Shown here in pieces: positions 5,862 through 12,449 of a stretch of DNA of 13,899 nt (positions within the stretch are counted from its first letter, which is position 1; each line of letters opens with the position of its first letter). Source of the stretch: Alphaproteobacteria bacterium UBA6038 (GTDB lineage: Bacteria > Pseudomonadota > Alphaproteobacteria > Micropepsales > Micropepsaceae); the NCBI GenBank assembly GCA_002429315.1, contig DIZC01000071.1, forward strand, positions 1-13,899, written 5' to 3'. Both the position numbers and the translations under genes were made by a program. The notes beneath the pieces were generated by a model. That model saw only the letters and a program-made list of their open reading frames with translations. It was not told where the DNA came from and searched no databases.

Positions 5862-7226
5862 TCAATCCATAAACAGCGTTGCCGGGTGTTCCAGCAGCGC
5901 CTTGATGCGCTGGATGAACTCCGCGGCGTCGTAGCCGTCCACCACGCGGTGATCGAAGGAGGAGGACAGGTTCATCATCTTGCGCACCATGATCTGGCCT
6001 GCACGCACGACCGGTCTTTCGACGATCGCATTGGGGCCGATGATCGCCACTTCCGGACGATTGATCACCGGCGTGGTGACGAGGCCGCCCAGCGCGCCGA
6101 GGCTGGTGATGGTGATCGTCGAGCCGGTGAGATCGTCCTTCGATGCCTTGTTCTCGCGCGCGAGCGCAGCAACGCGGGCCACTTCCGCGGCGCTGTCCCA
6201 GATGTCGCGCGCCTCCGCGTGGAACACCACCGGCACGATGAGGCCGTTCGCGGTTTGCGTGGCGATGCCGATATGGAGCGCGGCGTAGCGGTGGACCACG
6301 CCGGCTTCGTCGTCGAAACGCGCATTGATTTGCGGATAGTCCGGCAGCACGCGCACCAGCGCGCGCATGAGGAACGGGAGCACGTTCAGCTTCGGCTGAT
6401 CCTTGTGCCTGGTCGCGTTCAGGTGCGTGCGCAGCGATTCCAGTTCCGTCATGTCGATCTCTTCGACATAGGCGAAATGGGGGATCCGGCGCTTGGCATC
6501 CTGCATCTTCTCGGCGATACGGCGGCGAAGGCCGATGACCTTGACGTCTTCGATGCCGTCGCGCTGGGCATATCCGGTTGCGCGCGCAGCCAAGGCATTG
6601 CGACCGCCACTGGCAATGTAATTGTCGAGGTCCTGATGCGTGATGCGGCCGGCAGGCCCCGAGCCGGCGACGTATTGCAGCTCGATGCCGAGTTCATGCG
6701 CCCGCTCGCGCACGGCGGGCGAGGCAATCGGTTTGTCTCCCGGCTTGCGCAGTGCCGGGGTCGCCACCACTGCACTCCCTCTCCCCCTTTGGGGGAGAGG
6801 GCTGGGGTGAGGGGGAGATGTTGGTAATTGCACTACCTTCGCCCCCTCACCCTTGCCCTCTCCCCCGGAAGGGGAGAGGGAATTTCTTTTTTCTTCTTCC
6901 GCACGAGCAGATTTTGCTGGCGCTGATTTCGGCGGCTCTGCTTTCGCAGCTGGCTGTGCCGCGCCGGGCTTCACATTGCCAGCGCCTTCGACTTCGAGCT
7001 CCACCAGCGGCGAGCCCACCGCCGCCATGGTGCCCGGCTCGCCGTGAACCGAAACCACTTTGCCCGACACCGGCGACGTCATCTCCACCGTTGCCTTGTC
7101 GGTCATCACGTCGACGAGGTTTTGGTCCTCTTCGACCGCGTCGCCGACGCCCACATGCCAAGCGACGATCTCCGCTTCGGCGGTGCCTTCGCCCACATCG
7201 GGAAGCTTGAAAATGTATCGTCCCAT
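5862..7226 (-). CDS. bkdB: Branched-chain 2-oxoacid dehydrogenase E2, dihydrolipoyl acyltransferase
   Basis: This is the core acyltransferase. Its lipoyl arm takes the acyl group from E1 and transfers it to CoA. At 454 aa it has one lipoyl domain (about 1-80, lipoyl lysine Lys44 in DKATVE), an Ala/Pro linker, a peripheral subunit-binding domain (about 165-203, ASPAVRERA...GRITHQDLDNYI) and a catalytic domain ending in the active-site motif DHRVVDG at 425-431 (His426, Asp430). The linker from about 115 to 151 is unusual: it is encoded by a pair of inverted palindromic repeats (6775-6884) read in frame, giving LSPSGGEGKGEG and PPHPSPLPQRGRG. The frame is intact on both sides and all functional residues are present, so the protein is probably active. 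The start lies one base after the E1-beta stop (TGA-G-ATG). Confidence 0.95.
   Translation of the reverse strand: MGRYIFKLPDVGEGTAEAEIVAWHVGVGDAVEEDQNLVDVMTDKATVEMTSPVSGKVVSVHGEPGTMAAVGSPLVELEVEGAGNVKPGAAQPAAKAEPPKSAPAKSARAEEEKRNSLSPSGGEGKGEGAKVVQLPTSPPHPSPLPQRGRGSAVVATPALRKPGDKPIASPAVRERAHELGIELQYVAGSGPAGRITHQDLDNYIASGGRNALAARATGYAQRDGIEDVKVIGLRRRIAEKMQDAKRRIPHFAYVEEIDMTELESLRTHLNATRHKDQPKLNVLPFLMRALVRVLPDYPQINARFDDEAGVVHRYAALHIGIATQTANGLIVPVVFHAEARDIWDSAAEVARVAALARENKASKDDLTGSTITITSLGALGGLVTTPVINRPEVAIIGPNAIVERPVVRAGQIMVRKMMNLSSSFDHRVVDGYDAAEFIQRIKALLEHPATLFMD
6775..6884. repeat. Palindromic element B inside the E2 coding region
   Basis: Two hairpin units lie in opposite orientation. The left unit has a perfect 11-bp stem, CCCTCTCCCCC (6777-6787) with GGGGGAGAGGG (6791-6801) and loop TTT, followed by CTGGGGTGAGGGGG. 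The right unit has a 10-bp stem, CCCTCTCCCC (6856-6865) with GGGGAGAGGG (6871-6880), preceded by CCCCCTCACCCTTG. The reverse complement of one unit matches the other at nearly every position. Both lie wholly within the E2 gene and are translated into the linker. This is a REP/BIME-like sequence of the type usually found between genes in alphaproteobacteria. Confidence 0.9.
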
Positions 7227-7227
7227 C

Positions 7228-8241
7228 TCAGCGCTCCATCGCGCGGCGCAATCCTTCGATCACCCGCGCCGGGCCGGGAAAATAATGCCACTCGAACGCG
7301 TGCGGATACGGCGTATCCCAGCCGGTCACCCGCTCGATCGGCGCTTCCAGATGCCAGAAGCAATGCTCCTGCACCAGCGCCGCAAGCTCGGCACCGAAGC
7401 CGCTGGTGCGCGGCGCTTCGTGGACAATGACGCAACGGCCGGTCTTCTCAACCGACGCGACGATGGTGTCGATATCCAGCGGCACCAGCGTGCGCAGGTC
7501 GATCACCTCCGCATCGATGCCGCTTTCCGACGCAGCCGCTTTCGCGACGTGCACCATGGTGCCGTAGGCGAGCACGGTCACGTCGTTGCCTTCGCGCACA
7601 ATGTGCGCCTTGCCGAGCGGCACCGTGTAGTGTTCTTCCGGCACGTTGCTCTCGCCGAACTTCGACCACGGCTGCACCGGCTGATCGTGATGGCCGCTGA
7701 ACGGGCCGTTGTAGATGCGCTTGGGCTCGAAGAAGACCACCGGATCGTCGTCTTCGATGGCGGAGATCAGCAGGCCCTTGGCGTCATATGGGTTGGACGG
7801 GATCACCGTCTTGATTCCGGCGATGTGGGTGAAGAGCGATTCCGGACTCTGGCTGTGCGTCTGGCCGCCGAAGATTCCGCCGCCATAGGGCGTGCGGATG
7901 GTGATGGGCGCAGTGAAATCGCCGGCCGAGCGGTAGCGGATCTTGGCGGCTTCGGACACGATCTGGTCGTAGCCGGGATAGATGTAATCCGCGAACTGGA
8001 TCTCCACCACCGGGCGCAAGCCGTAAGCGCCCATGCCGATGGCGGTGGAAATCAGGCCGCCTTCGCTGATCGGCGAATCGAAGCAGCGGGTGATGCCGTG
8101 CTTCTTCTGCAGGCCGTCGGTCACGCGGAACACGCCGCCGAAATAGCCGGCGTCTTCGCCGAACGTCAGCACATCGGGATCGCGCCCCAGCATGACGTCG
8201 AGGGCCGAATTGAGCGCCTGGATCATGTTCATCGTCGGCAC
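7228..8241 (-). CDS. bkdA2: Branched-chain 2-oxoacid dehydrogenase E1 beta subunit
   Basis: This is the beta subunit of the thiamine-diphosphate-dependent decarboxylase. It forms an alpha2-beta2 tetramer with the neighbouring alpha subunit. At 337 aa it is full length. Seen are the N-terminal MIQALNSALDVML, FGEDAGYFGGVFR at 27-39, the ThDP-activating glutamate Glu60 in SPISEGG, and HSQSPE at 129-134 with His129 in the active-site region. There is no lipoyl domain at the N-terminus, unlike the pyruvate dehydrogenase beta subunit of many alphaproteobacteria, which supports the branched-chain assignment. I chose GTG at 8241 because GGGAG lies six bases upstream. The alternative ATG at 8232 has a spacing of about 15. 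With GTG the gap to the E1-alpha stop is one base. Upstream in-frame sequence lies inside E1-alpha and is not plausible protein. Confidence 0.93.
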   Translation of the reverse strand: MPTMNMIQALNSALDVMLGRDPDVLTFGEDAGYFGGVFRVTDGLQKKHGITRCFDSPISEGGLISTAIGMGAYGLRPVVEIQFADYIYPGYDQIVSEAAKIRYRSAGDFTAPITIRTPYGGGIFGGQTHSQSPESLFTHIAGIKTVIPSNPYDAKGLLISAIEDDDPVVFFEPKRIYNGPFSGHHDQPVQPWSKFGESNVPEEHYTVPLGKAHIVREGNDVTVLAYGTMVHVAKAAASESGIDAEVIDLRTLVPLDIDTIVASVEKTGRCVIVHEAPRTSGFGAELAALVQEHCFWHLEAPIERVTGWDTPYPHAFEWHYFPGPARVIEGLRRAMER

Positions 8242-8242
8242 G

Positions 8243-9493
8243 TCAGACTCCCGTCTGCTGGCGCTGGCGGCGAAGATGCCAGGGCATCTCGCTGTACACG
8301 TCCTCGAACATGGTCTTCGGGCTCGGGATCTTGTTCTCGCCCAAGGTGCCGGCGGCCGCGGCTTCCGCATTGGCGCGGCGGATTTGCTCCACCGCTTCCT
8401 TGTGCGCCACCTCGTGCTGCGCATCGCTCCATTCGCCGAGCGCGATGAGATGCTGCTTCAACCGTTCGACGGGATCGCCGAGCGGCCACGCCTTCGCCTC
8501 GTCCACCGGCCGATAGCGGCCGGGATCGTCGCTCGTGGAATGGCCTTCGGCGCGGTACGAATAAAGCTCGATCAGCGTGGCGCCGAGATTGGCGCGCGCC
8601 CGCTCCGCCGCCCACGCGGTGGCGGCATACACCGCGAGGAAATCATTGCCGTCCACCCGCAGGCTCGGCAGCCCGTAGCCGATGCCGCGCGACGCGAAGG
8701 TGGTTTCGTCGCCGCCCGCGATGCCGGCGAAACTGGAGATCGCCCACTGGTTGTTGACGATGTTGAGAATCGCCGGCGCGCGATACACGCTGGCGAAATT
8801 GCAGGCGTAGTGGAAATCGCCTTCCGCGGTGGTGCCGTCGCCGATCCAGGCGCAAGCGATGCGGTCGTCGCCTTTGTAGGCCGACGCCATCGCCCAGCCG
8901 ACGGCTTGCGGGAATTGCGTGCCCAGATTGCCGGAAATGGTGAAGAAGCCGTACGCCTTGCTGGAATACATCACCGGCAGCTGGCGCCCCTTCATCGGAT
9001 CGTTTTCGTTCGAATAGATCTGGCACATCATGTTCACGAGCGGGTAGCCGCGCGCGATCAGGATTCCCTGCTGGCGATAGCTGGTGAAGCACATGTCATG
9101 AGGCTCGAGCGCATAGGCCTGCGCGACCGCGATCGCCTCTTCGCCGGTGCTCTTCATGTAGAAGGACGTCTTGCCCTGGCGCTGGGCGCGGTACATGCGG
9201 TCGTCATAGACGCGGGTGAGCAGCATGTGCTTGAGGCCGCGGCGCAGGACTTCCGGATCGAGCCGCGGATTCCATTCTCCGACCGCGCGGCCCTGCTCAT
9301 CCAGCACGCGGATCAGGGAATAGGCGAGGTCGATGATGTCGCGCGGATGCACATTGATATCCGGCCGTGGCGCCGCCCCGGCGGCGGGGAGCGCCATGCG
9401 GCTGAAGTCCGGCTTGTCGCCCGGCCGGCATTTCGGCTCGGGGATGTGCAGCGAAAGCGACGGTCTGTTCGGCTTCAGTTCCAGCGCCGTCAT
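8243..9493 (-). CDS. bkdA1: Branched-chain 2-oxoacid dehydrogenase E1 alpha subunit
   Basis: This ThDP-binding alpha subunit catalyses oxidative decarboxylation of 2-oxoisovalerate, 2-oxoisocaproate and 2-oxo-3-methylvalerate and passes the acyl group to E2. At 416 aa it has the ThDP/Mg motif from GDGTTAEGD (218-226) to NNQW (247-250), SYRQQG at 138-143, and the loop YRAEGHSTSDDPGRYR at 313-328. That loop matches the HSTSDD phosphorylation loop of mammalian branched-chain E1 alpha rather than the HSMSDP of pyruvate dehydrogenase. An N-terminal extension of about 50 residues (RPSLSLHIPEPKCRPGDKPDFS) is also typical of bacterial BkdA1. The start at 9493 has AAGGTGG about six bases upstream. It is the first gene of the operon, with its promoter expected in the 186-base gap upstream. 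No bkdR/Lrp-type regulator gene is in the window. Confidence 0.95.
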   Translation of the reverse strand: MTALELKPNRPSLSLHIPEPKCRPGDKPDFSRMALPAAGAAPRPDINVHPRDIIDLAYSLIRVLDEQGRAVGEWNPRLDPEVLRRGLKHMLLTRVYDDRMYRAQRQGKTSFYMKSTGEEAIAVAQAYALEPHDMCFTSYRQQGILIARGYPLVNMMCQIYSNENDPMKGRQLPVMYSSKAYGFFTISGNLGTQFPQAVGWAMASAYKGDDRIACAWIGDGTTAEGDFHYACNFASVYRAPAILNIVNNQWAISSFAGIAGGDETTFASRGIGYGLPSLRVDGNDFLAVYAATAWAAERARANLGATLIELYSYRAEGHSTSDDPGRYRPVDEAKAWPLGDPVERLKQHLIALGEWSDAQHEVAHKEAVEQIRRANAEAAAAGTLGENKIPSPKTMFEDVYSEMPWHLRRQRQQTGV

Positions 9494-9679
9494 GGCGGTC
9501 CACCTTTGTCCTGCGTACTCGCGCCGCTCAGCCAGGCCAAACTATCGGCCCCGAACTGGATGGGGGCAATATCCGTTCGCGGATGGGCAGGCAAGCCGTG
9601 TGCAACTGCTTCGCGGCGCACGCGCGCGCGGCAACAAACGGGGTGGAATTAAGCCCGATCCTGAAAGGAGATTGTCGGA
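9494..9679. other. Intergenic gap carrying the expected bkd operon promoter
   Basis: These 186 bases lie between the topoisomerase stop and the E1-alpha start. They hold the E1-alpha ribosome binding site (AAGGTG at 9501-9506 on the minus strand), a small hairpin ATCCG-TTCG-CGGAT at 9571-9584, an alternating CG run near 9620-9630 and a GATCC/GGATC pair at 9657-9681 just beyond the topoisomerase stop. None of the hairpins is followed by a T-run, so I do not call a terminator. Confidence 0.5.
9568..9594 (-). promoter_or_regulatory. Weak candidate promoter with palindrome in the spacer
   Basis: On the minus strand TTGCCT (9589-9594) and GATATT (9568-9573) are separated by 15 bases. The palindrome ATCCG-CGAA-CGGAT lies between and overlaps the -10-like element, where an operator might sit. 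The match is loose and the spacing is shorter than ideal, so this is a guess for the bkd operon promoter. Confidence 0.2.
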
Positions 9680-10825
9680 TCAGGCCGCGGTGGAAAGCAC
9701 CTGCGCCAGAAACTGCTCCTTGCGCGCGGGCGAGCGGCAGGATTTGAGCGTGGAGGCGAAGCGCTCCAGCACGCCGTCCTCGAAGGCGGTCACCACCGCG
9801 TCGTGCACATAGCTTTTGCGGCAGATGGCCGGCGTGTTGGCGAGCTCTTCGGCCGCGCTGCGCACCGCCTCCAGCACCTGCTTGCGGTGGCCGCGCGTGG
9901 CGCCGGCCGGCACCGCGCGCGACAACGTCTCCAGCACGGCCGCTGAGGCGCACAGGGTGCGGAAGTCCTTGAGCGAAATGCTGCAGCCGGCGATCTCGCG
10001 CAGGAACACGTTCACGTCACGGGCCCGCACCGCATGCACCGCGCCCGCATCGTCGCGGTATTGGAACAGCCGCCTGCCGGGAAGGGTGCGCAGAACTTCG
10101 ATCGCTTTGCACAATCGCGGCGAATGGAACTCCTTGTCCACGAGCTTGCTGCCCTTGGCGCGGAAGTGCAGCGAAATGTGCTCGTCATTCGTTTTGACGT
10201 TCGATTTGAGCAGGGTGGCCGCGCCGCGGGTGCCGTGCTGTTTCGCGTATTCCTCGCTGCCGGCGCGGATGGACGCGGTCGCCACCAGCTCGATCACCGC
10301 GGCCAACGCGAATTCCTTCTTCGGCTCGTCGGCTGCCAGATGTTGTGCGATGGAGCGGCGGATTTTCGGCAGCACCTGGATGAGGCTGTTGAGGTGATCG
10401 GACTTGCGGGCCTCGCGCACCTTCTCCCAATCCGGGTGGTAACGATACTGCAGCCGTCCCGCCGCATCGCGCCCAATCGCCTGGATGTGTGCGCGCGGGT
10501 CGGCCGCATAATGCACGTCCTCATAGGCCGGCGGCACCGCCAGCGAGTTCAGCCGGAAGAGGATTTTCTTGTCTTTGATGTGTTTGCCGGTGGCCGAATA
10601 GAACGCGAAGCCTTCGCCCGCGCGTTTGCGGGTGATCTTCAGCTGCGCCGGCGTGATGAGATGCAGCCGGAAGCGTTTGGCGAGTGCCCGCACATCGGCT
10701 GGGAATCGCGCGCCGCGCGGCGGCTTGTGGGCGGCCTTGGGCTGCGCTGCTTCGAGCCCGCTGACCAGCTCCTCCGCCAGACCCTCTACGTTTGAGGAGG
10801 CATAGTCATCGGAATGGGCGCGCAC
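9680..10825 (-). CDS. DNA topoisomerase IB, bacterial (poxvirus-like) type
   Basis: This enzyme relaxes supercoils through a 3'-phosphotyrosyl intermediate. At 381 aa it carries the N-terminal domain motif KITRKRAGEGFAFY at 63-76, VPPAYEDV at 97-104, and GRDAAGRLQYRYHPDW at 118-133. In the catalytic domain are IRAGSEEYA (Arg187), KGSKLVDKEF (Lys224 or Lys227), SLKDFRT (Arg289) and NTPAICRKSYVHDAV with the nucleophile Tyr339. As in bacterial relatives, Asn330 replaces the histidine of the viral enzyme. SLKDFRTLCASA is slightly off the more usual DFRTW-GT. The only plausible start is GTG at 10825; no in-frame ATG precedes it before a stop at about 10901, and no strong Shine-Dalgarno is seen. 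It is a monocistronic housekeeping or stress gene with no functional link to its neighbours. Confidence 0.9.
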   Translation of the reverse strand: MRAHSDDYASSNVEGLAEELVSGLEAAQPKAAHKPPRGARFPADVRALAKRFRLHLITPAQLKITRKRAGEGFAFYSATGKHIKDKKILFRLNSLAVPPAYEDVHYAADPRAHIQAIGRDAAGRLQYRYHPDWEKVREARKSDHLNSLIQVLPKIRRSIAQHLAADEPKKEFALAAVIELVATASIRAGSEEYAKQHGTRGAATLLKSNVKTNDEHISLHFRAKGSKLVDKEFHSPRLCKAIEVLRTLPGRRLFQYRDDAGAVHAVRARDVNVFLREIAGCSISLKDFRTLCASAAVLETLSRAVPAGATRGHRKQVLEAVRSAAEELANTPAICRKSYVHDAVVTAFEDGVLERFASTLKSCRSPARKEQFLAQVLSTAA

Positions 10826-10830
10826 GGACT

Positions 10831-10849
10831 GGAAAGTTCCAAAGGTTCC
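10831..10849 (-). promoter_or_regulatory. Tandem GGAAC-type motif upstream of topoisomerase IB
   Basis: On the minus strand this reads GGAACCTTT followed directly by GGAACTTTC, a near-perfect 9-base direct repeat just before the GTG start. GGAAC is the -35 core of EcfG-dependent general stress promoters in alphaproteobacteria, but I find no CGTT at the required 16-17 base distance, so the assignment is not supported beyond the half motif. Confidence 0.2.
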
Positions 10850-10940
10850 GCACCGTGAACGCGAGGCACCCCCGCTTGGTTGCGCCGTCGCATCAATGAC
10901 TTAGGTTAAGGTACCGATCTTGGCTGGGCGCTTCAGTGCA

Positions 10941-11390
10941 ATGTCCGACAGCTGGCTGATGTTCATACCGACCGATCCCGAAGCGCTTCCGTCGAAGGCG
11001 GCTGCGGAAAAAGCACTCGAGTTGCTGAAGAGTTTTGCGCCGGAAAGCCAGAACGTGTGCGCCAAGTTCGGAGAGAAAATTGAATTCCATTCGGGCGTCG
11101 AAAATTGGTCCGGCGTCAGATGTCCCGGCTGCGGAGCGGACATCGAAGCTTGGTGGAACGGCGCGATTGAGAAAGCATCGCGGACAGATTTTCAGAACCT
11201 CAACGTCACAACACCTTGCTGCGCTCATATAACGACGCTGAATGAGCTGAACTACGTCTGGCCGGCCGGCTTTTCGCGGTTCGGACTCGAAGCAGTAAAC
11301 CCAAACATTAAAGACACCACAGACGAGCAGGACCGCGCGTTATCGGAAGCGCTTGGCTTCGAACTACGGAAGATTTGGGTGCACATTTAG
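10941..11390 (+). CDS. Conserved hypothetical protein with CxxC...CC putative zinc knuckle
   Basis: This 149-aa soluble protein belongs to no family I can name. Features are an N-terminal MSDSWLMFIPTDP, a helical segment at about 18-40, a CPGC motif (Cys61, Cys64) followed by ADIEAWW, and VTTPCC (Cys93, Cys94), so four cysteines could hold a zinc ion. The C-terminal part has LNELNYVWPAGFSRF at 100-114, EAVNPNI at 117-123 and ends RKIWVHI. I recall similar uncharacterised proteins with the WPAGF and NPNI strings in other proteobacteria. The ATG at 10941 gives a natural N-terminus but lacks a clear Shine-Dalgarno. A TTG at 10920 with AAGG eight bases upstream would add seven residues. The DNA is less GC-rich than the flanking genes. 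The 3' end overlaps the convergent hydrolase gene by four bases. Confidence 0.8.
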   Translation: MSDSWLMFIPTDPEALPSKAAAEKALELLKSFAPESQNVCAKFGEKIEFHSGVENWSGVRCPGCGADIEAWWNGAIEKASRTDFQNLNVTTPCCAHITTLNELNYVWPAGFSRFGLEAVNPNIKDTTDEQDRALSEALGFELRKIWVHI

Positions 11391-12247
11391 TTGCGTTCCG
11401 CCTCAATGCGGTTCTCCAGTGCGCCGATGTTGTCGATTTCGACGCGGACGACATCGCCGGCTTGCAGGAATTTCGGCGGCTTCATGGCGAAGCCCACACC
11501 GGCCGGCGTGCCGGTGTAGACGACATCGCCGGGCTCCAAGGTCACGGCCTGGGATAGCCACGCGATCTGGTCGAACACATTGAAGATGAGGTGGCGCGTG
11601 TTCGACTCCTGCCGCGTCTCGCCGTTCACGAAGCAGCGGATGCCGAGCGCGTGCGGATCGCCCACTTCGTCCGGCGTCACGATCCACGGTCCGAACGGTG
11701 CGTGCGTGTCGAAGGATTTGCCCAGCACGAATTGCGTGGTGGCGAACTGCCAGTCGCGCACCGAGACGTCGTTGCCGGCGCAATAGCCGAACACGACCGC
11801 TGCCGCGTCTTCCTTTCGCACATGCCGGCAGCGCGTGCCGATGATGAACACCAGCTCCGCTTCGTAATCGAGCGCGGAGGACGCCTTCGGCAGCTGCACG
11901 GGATCGTAAGGCCCGTTCACCGCGCTCGGCATTTTGGAGAACCAGGTCTGCGTTTGCGGCTTCTCGCGGCCGGTTTCCGCAACGTGATCGTCATAGTTCA
12001 GGCCGATGGCGAGAATCTTCTGCGGCCGCGGCACCGGCGCCAGCAGCCGCACATCGGCCAGCGGCACGTCAGCTTGTACCTGCGACGGCAGCGCCCGCAC
12101 CGTTTGCTCCACCTGCGGCCAGATGCGGATGAGGTCGCGCATATCGCTCGGCAGATCGGGCGCGGCGCGGGCGAAGTCGATCAGTGCATCGCCCACCACG
12201 ATGCCAATGCTTTCCCGCCCGCCACTCTCGAAGCTCGCAAGTTTCAT
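11387..12247 (-). CDS. Fumarylacetoacetate hydrolase (FAH) family protein
   Basis: This is a metal-dependent C-C bond hydrolase, isomerase or decarboxylase of the FAH superfamily (relatives: acylpyruvase FAHD1, ureidoglycolate lyase-like and 2-hydroxyhepta-2,4-diene-1,7-dioate isomerase). At 286 aa it has a short N-terminal domain (1-70) then the FAH fold: ILAIGLNYDDHVAE at 78-91, metal ligands Glu129 and Glu131 in DYEAELVF, Asp160 in GNDVSVRDWQ, Lys177 in GKSFDTHAPFGPW, and the C-terminal GDVVYTGTPAGVG at 240-252. All expected ligands are present, so an active enzyme is likely. Substrate cannot be read from the motifs. The start at 12247 is followed upstream by the divergent gap with palindromic element C. 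It could act in aromatic or keto-acid catabolism. Confidence 0.92.
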   Translation of the reverse strand: MKLASFESGGRESIGIVVGDALIDFARAAPDLPSDMRDLIRIWPQVEQTVRALPSQVQADVPLADVRLLAPVPRPQKILAIGLNYDDHVAETGREKPQTQTWFSKMPSAVNGPYDPVQLPKASSALDYEAELVFIIGTRCRHVRKEDAAAVVFGYCAGNDVSVRDWQFATTQFVLGKSFDTHAPFGPWIVTPDEVGDPHALGIRCFVNGETRQESNTRHLIFNVFDQIAWLSQAVTLEPGDVVYTGTPAGVGFAMKPPKFLQAGDVVRVEIDNIGALENRIEAERN

Positions 12248-12257
12248 TTGATGCTCT

Positions 12258-12390
12258 CCTATCCTCCCCCGCTTGCGGGGGAGGTGCCGAATGCGAACGC
12301 AGCGAGCATAAGGCGGAAGGGGGTATTCCCCCTACCGTCTCGCACTCGCTATCGCTCGTGTGATGCGCCTCCCCCGTAAACGGGGGAGGA
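12258..12390. repeat. Composite GC-rich palindromic element C in the divergent gap
   Basis: Three hairpins occupy most of the 202-base gap between the FAH-family and M20 genes. The first is CCTCCCCCGC/GCGGGGGAGG (12263-12284). The second is AGGGGG-TATT-CCCCCT (12318-12333). The third is CCTCCCCCG-TAAA-CGGGGGAGG (12368-12389). The outer two lie in opposite orientation. The stem sequence CTCCCCCG with loop TAAA is shared with element A (5814-5835), so the two belong to one repeat family. Any promoters for the two divergent genes must lie in or beside this element; I could not pick one out. Confidence 0.85.
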
Positions 12391-12449
12391 TGATCTTCGC
12401 CGATGCATGCTCTAGGATACAGAACACCACGCAAAGGAAAACGGCGCCG

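Noticed and set aside
6775..6884. E2 as a frameshifted or broken gene because of the odd linker
   Set aside because: The frame is continuous, both neighbouring domains are complete and the element lies wholly in the flexible linker.
7228..9493. Pyruvate or acetoin dehydrogenase instead of branched-chain 2-oxoacid dehydrogenase
   Set aside because: The E1-alpha loop is HSTSDD rather than HSMSDP, E1-beta lacks the N-terminal lipoyl domain common in alphaproteobacterial pyruvate dehydrogenase, and acyl-CoA dehydrogenases follow in the same operon.
12360..12449. Upstream start for the M20 gene, adding 30 residues
   Set aside because: The added part is encoded by the palindromic element; family-like sequence and a ribosome binding site support ATG at 12450.
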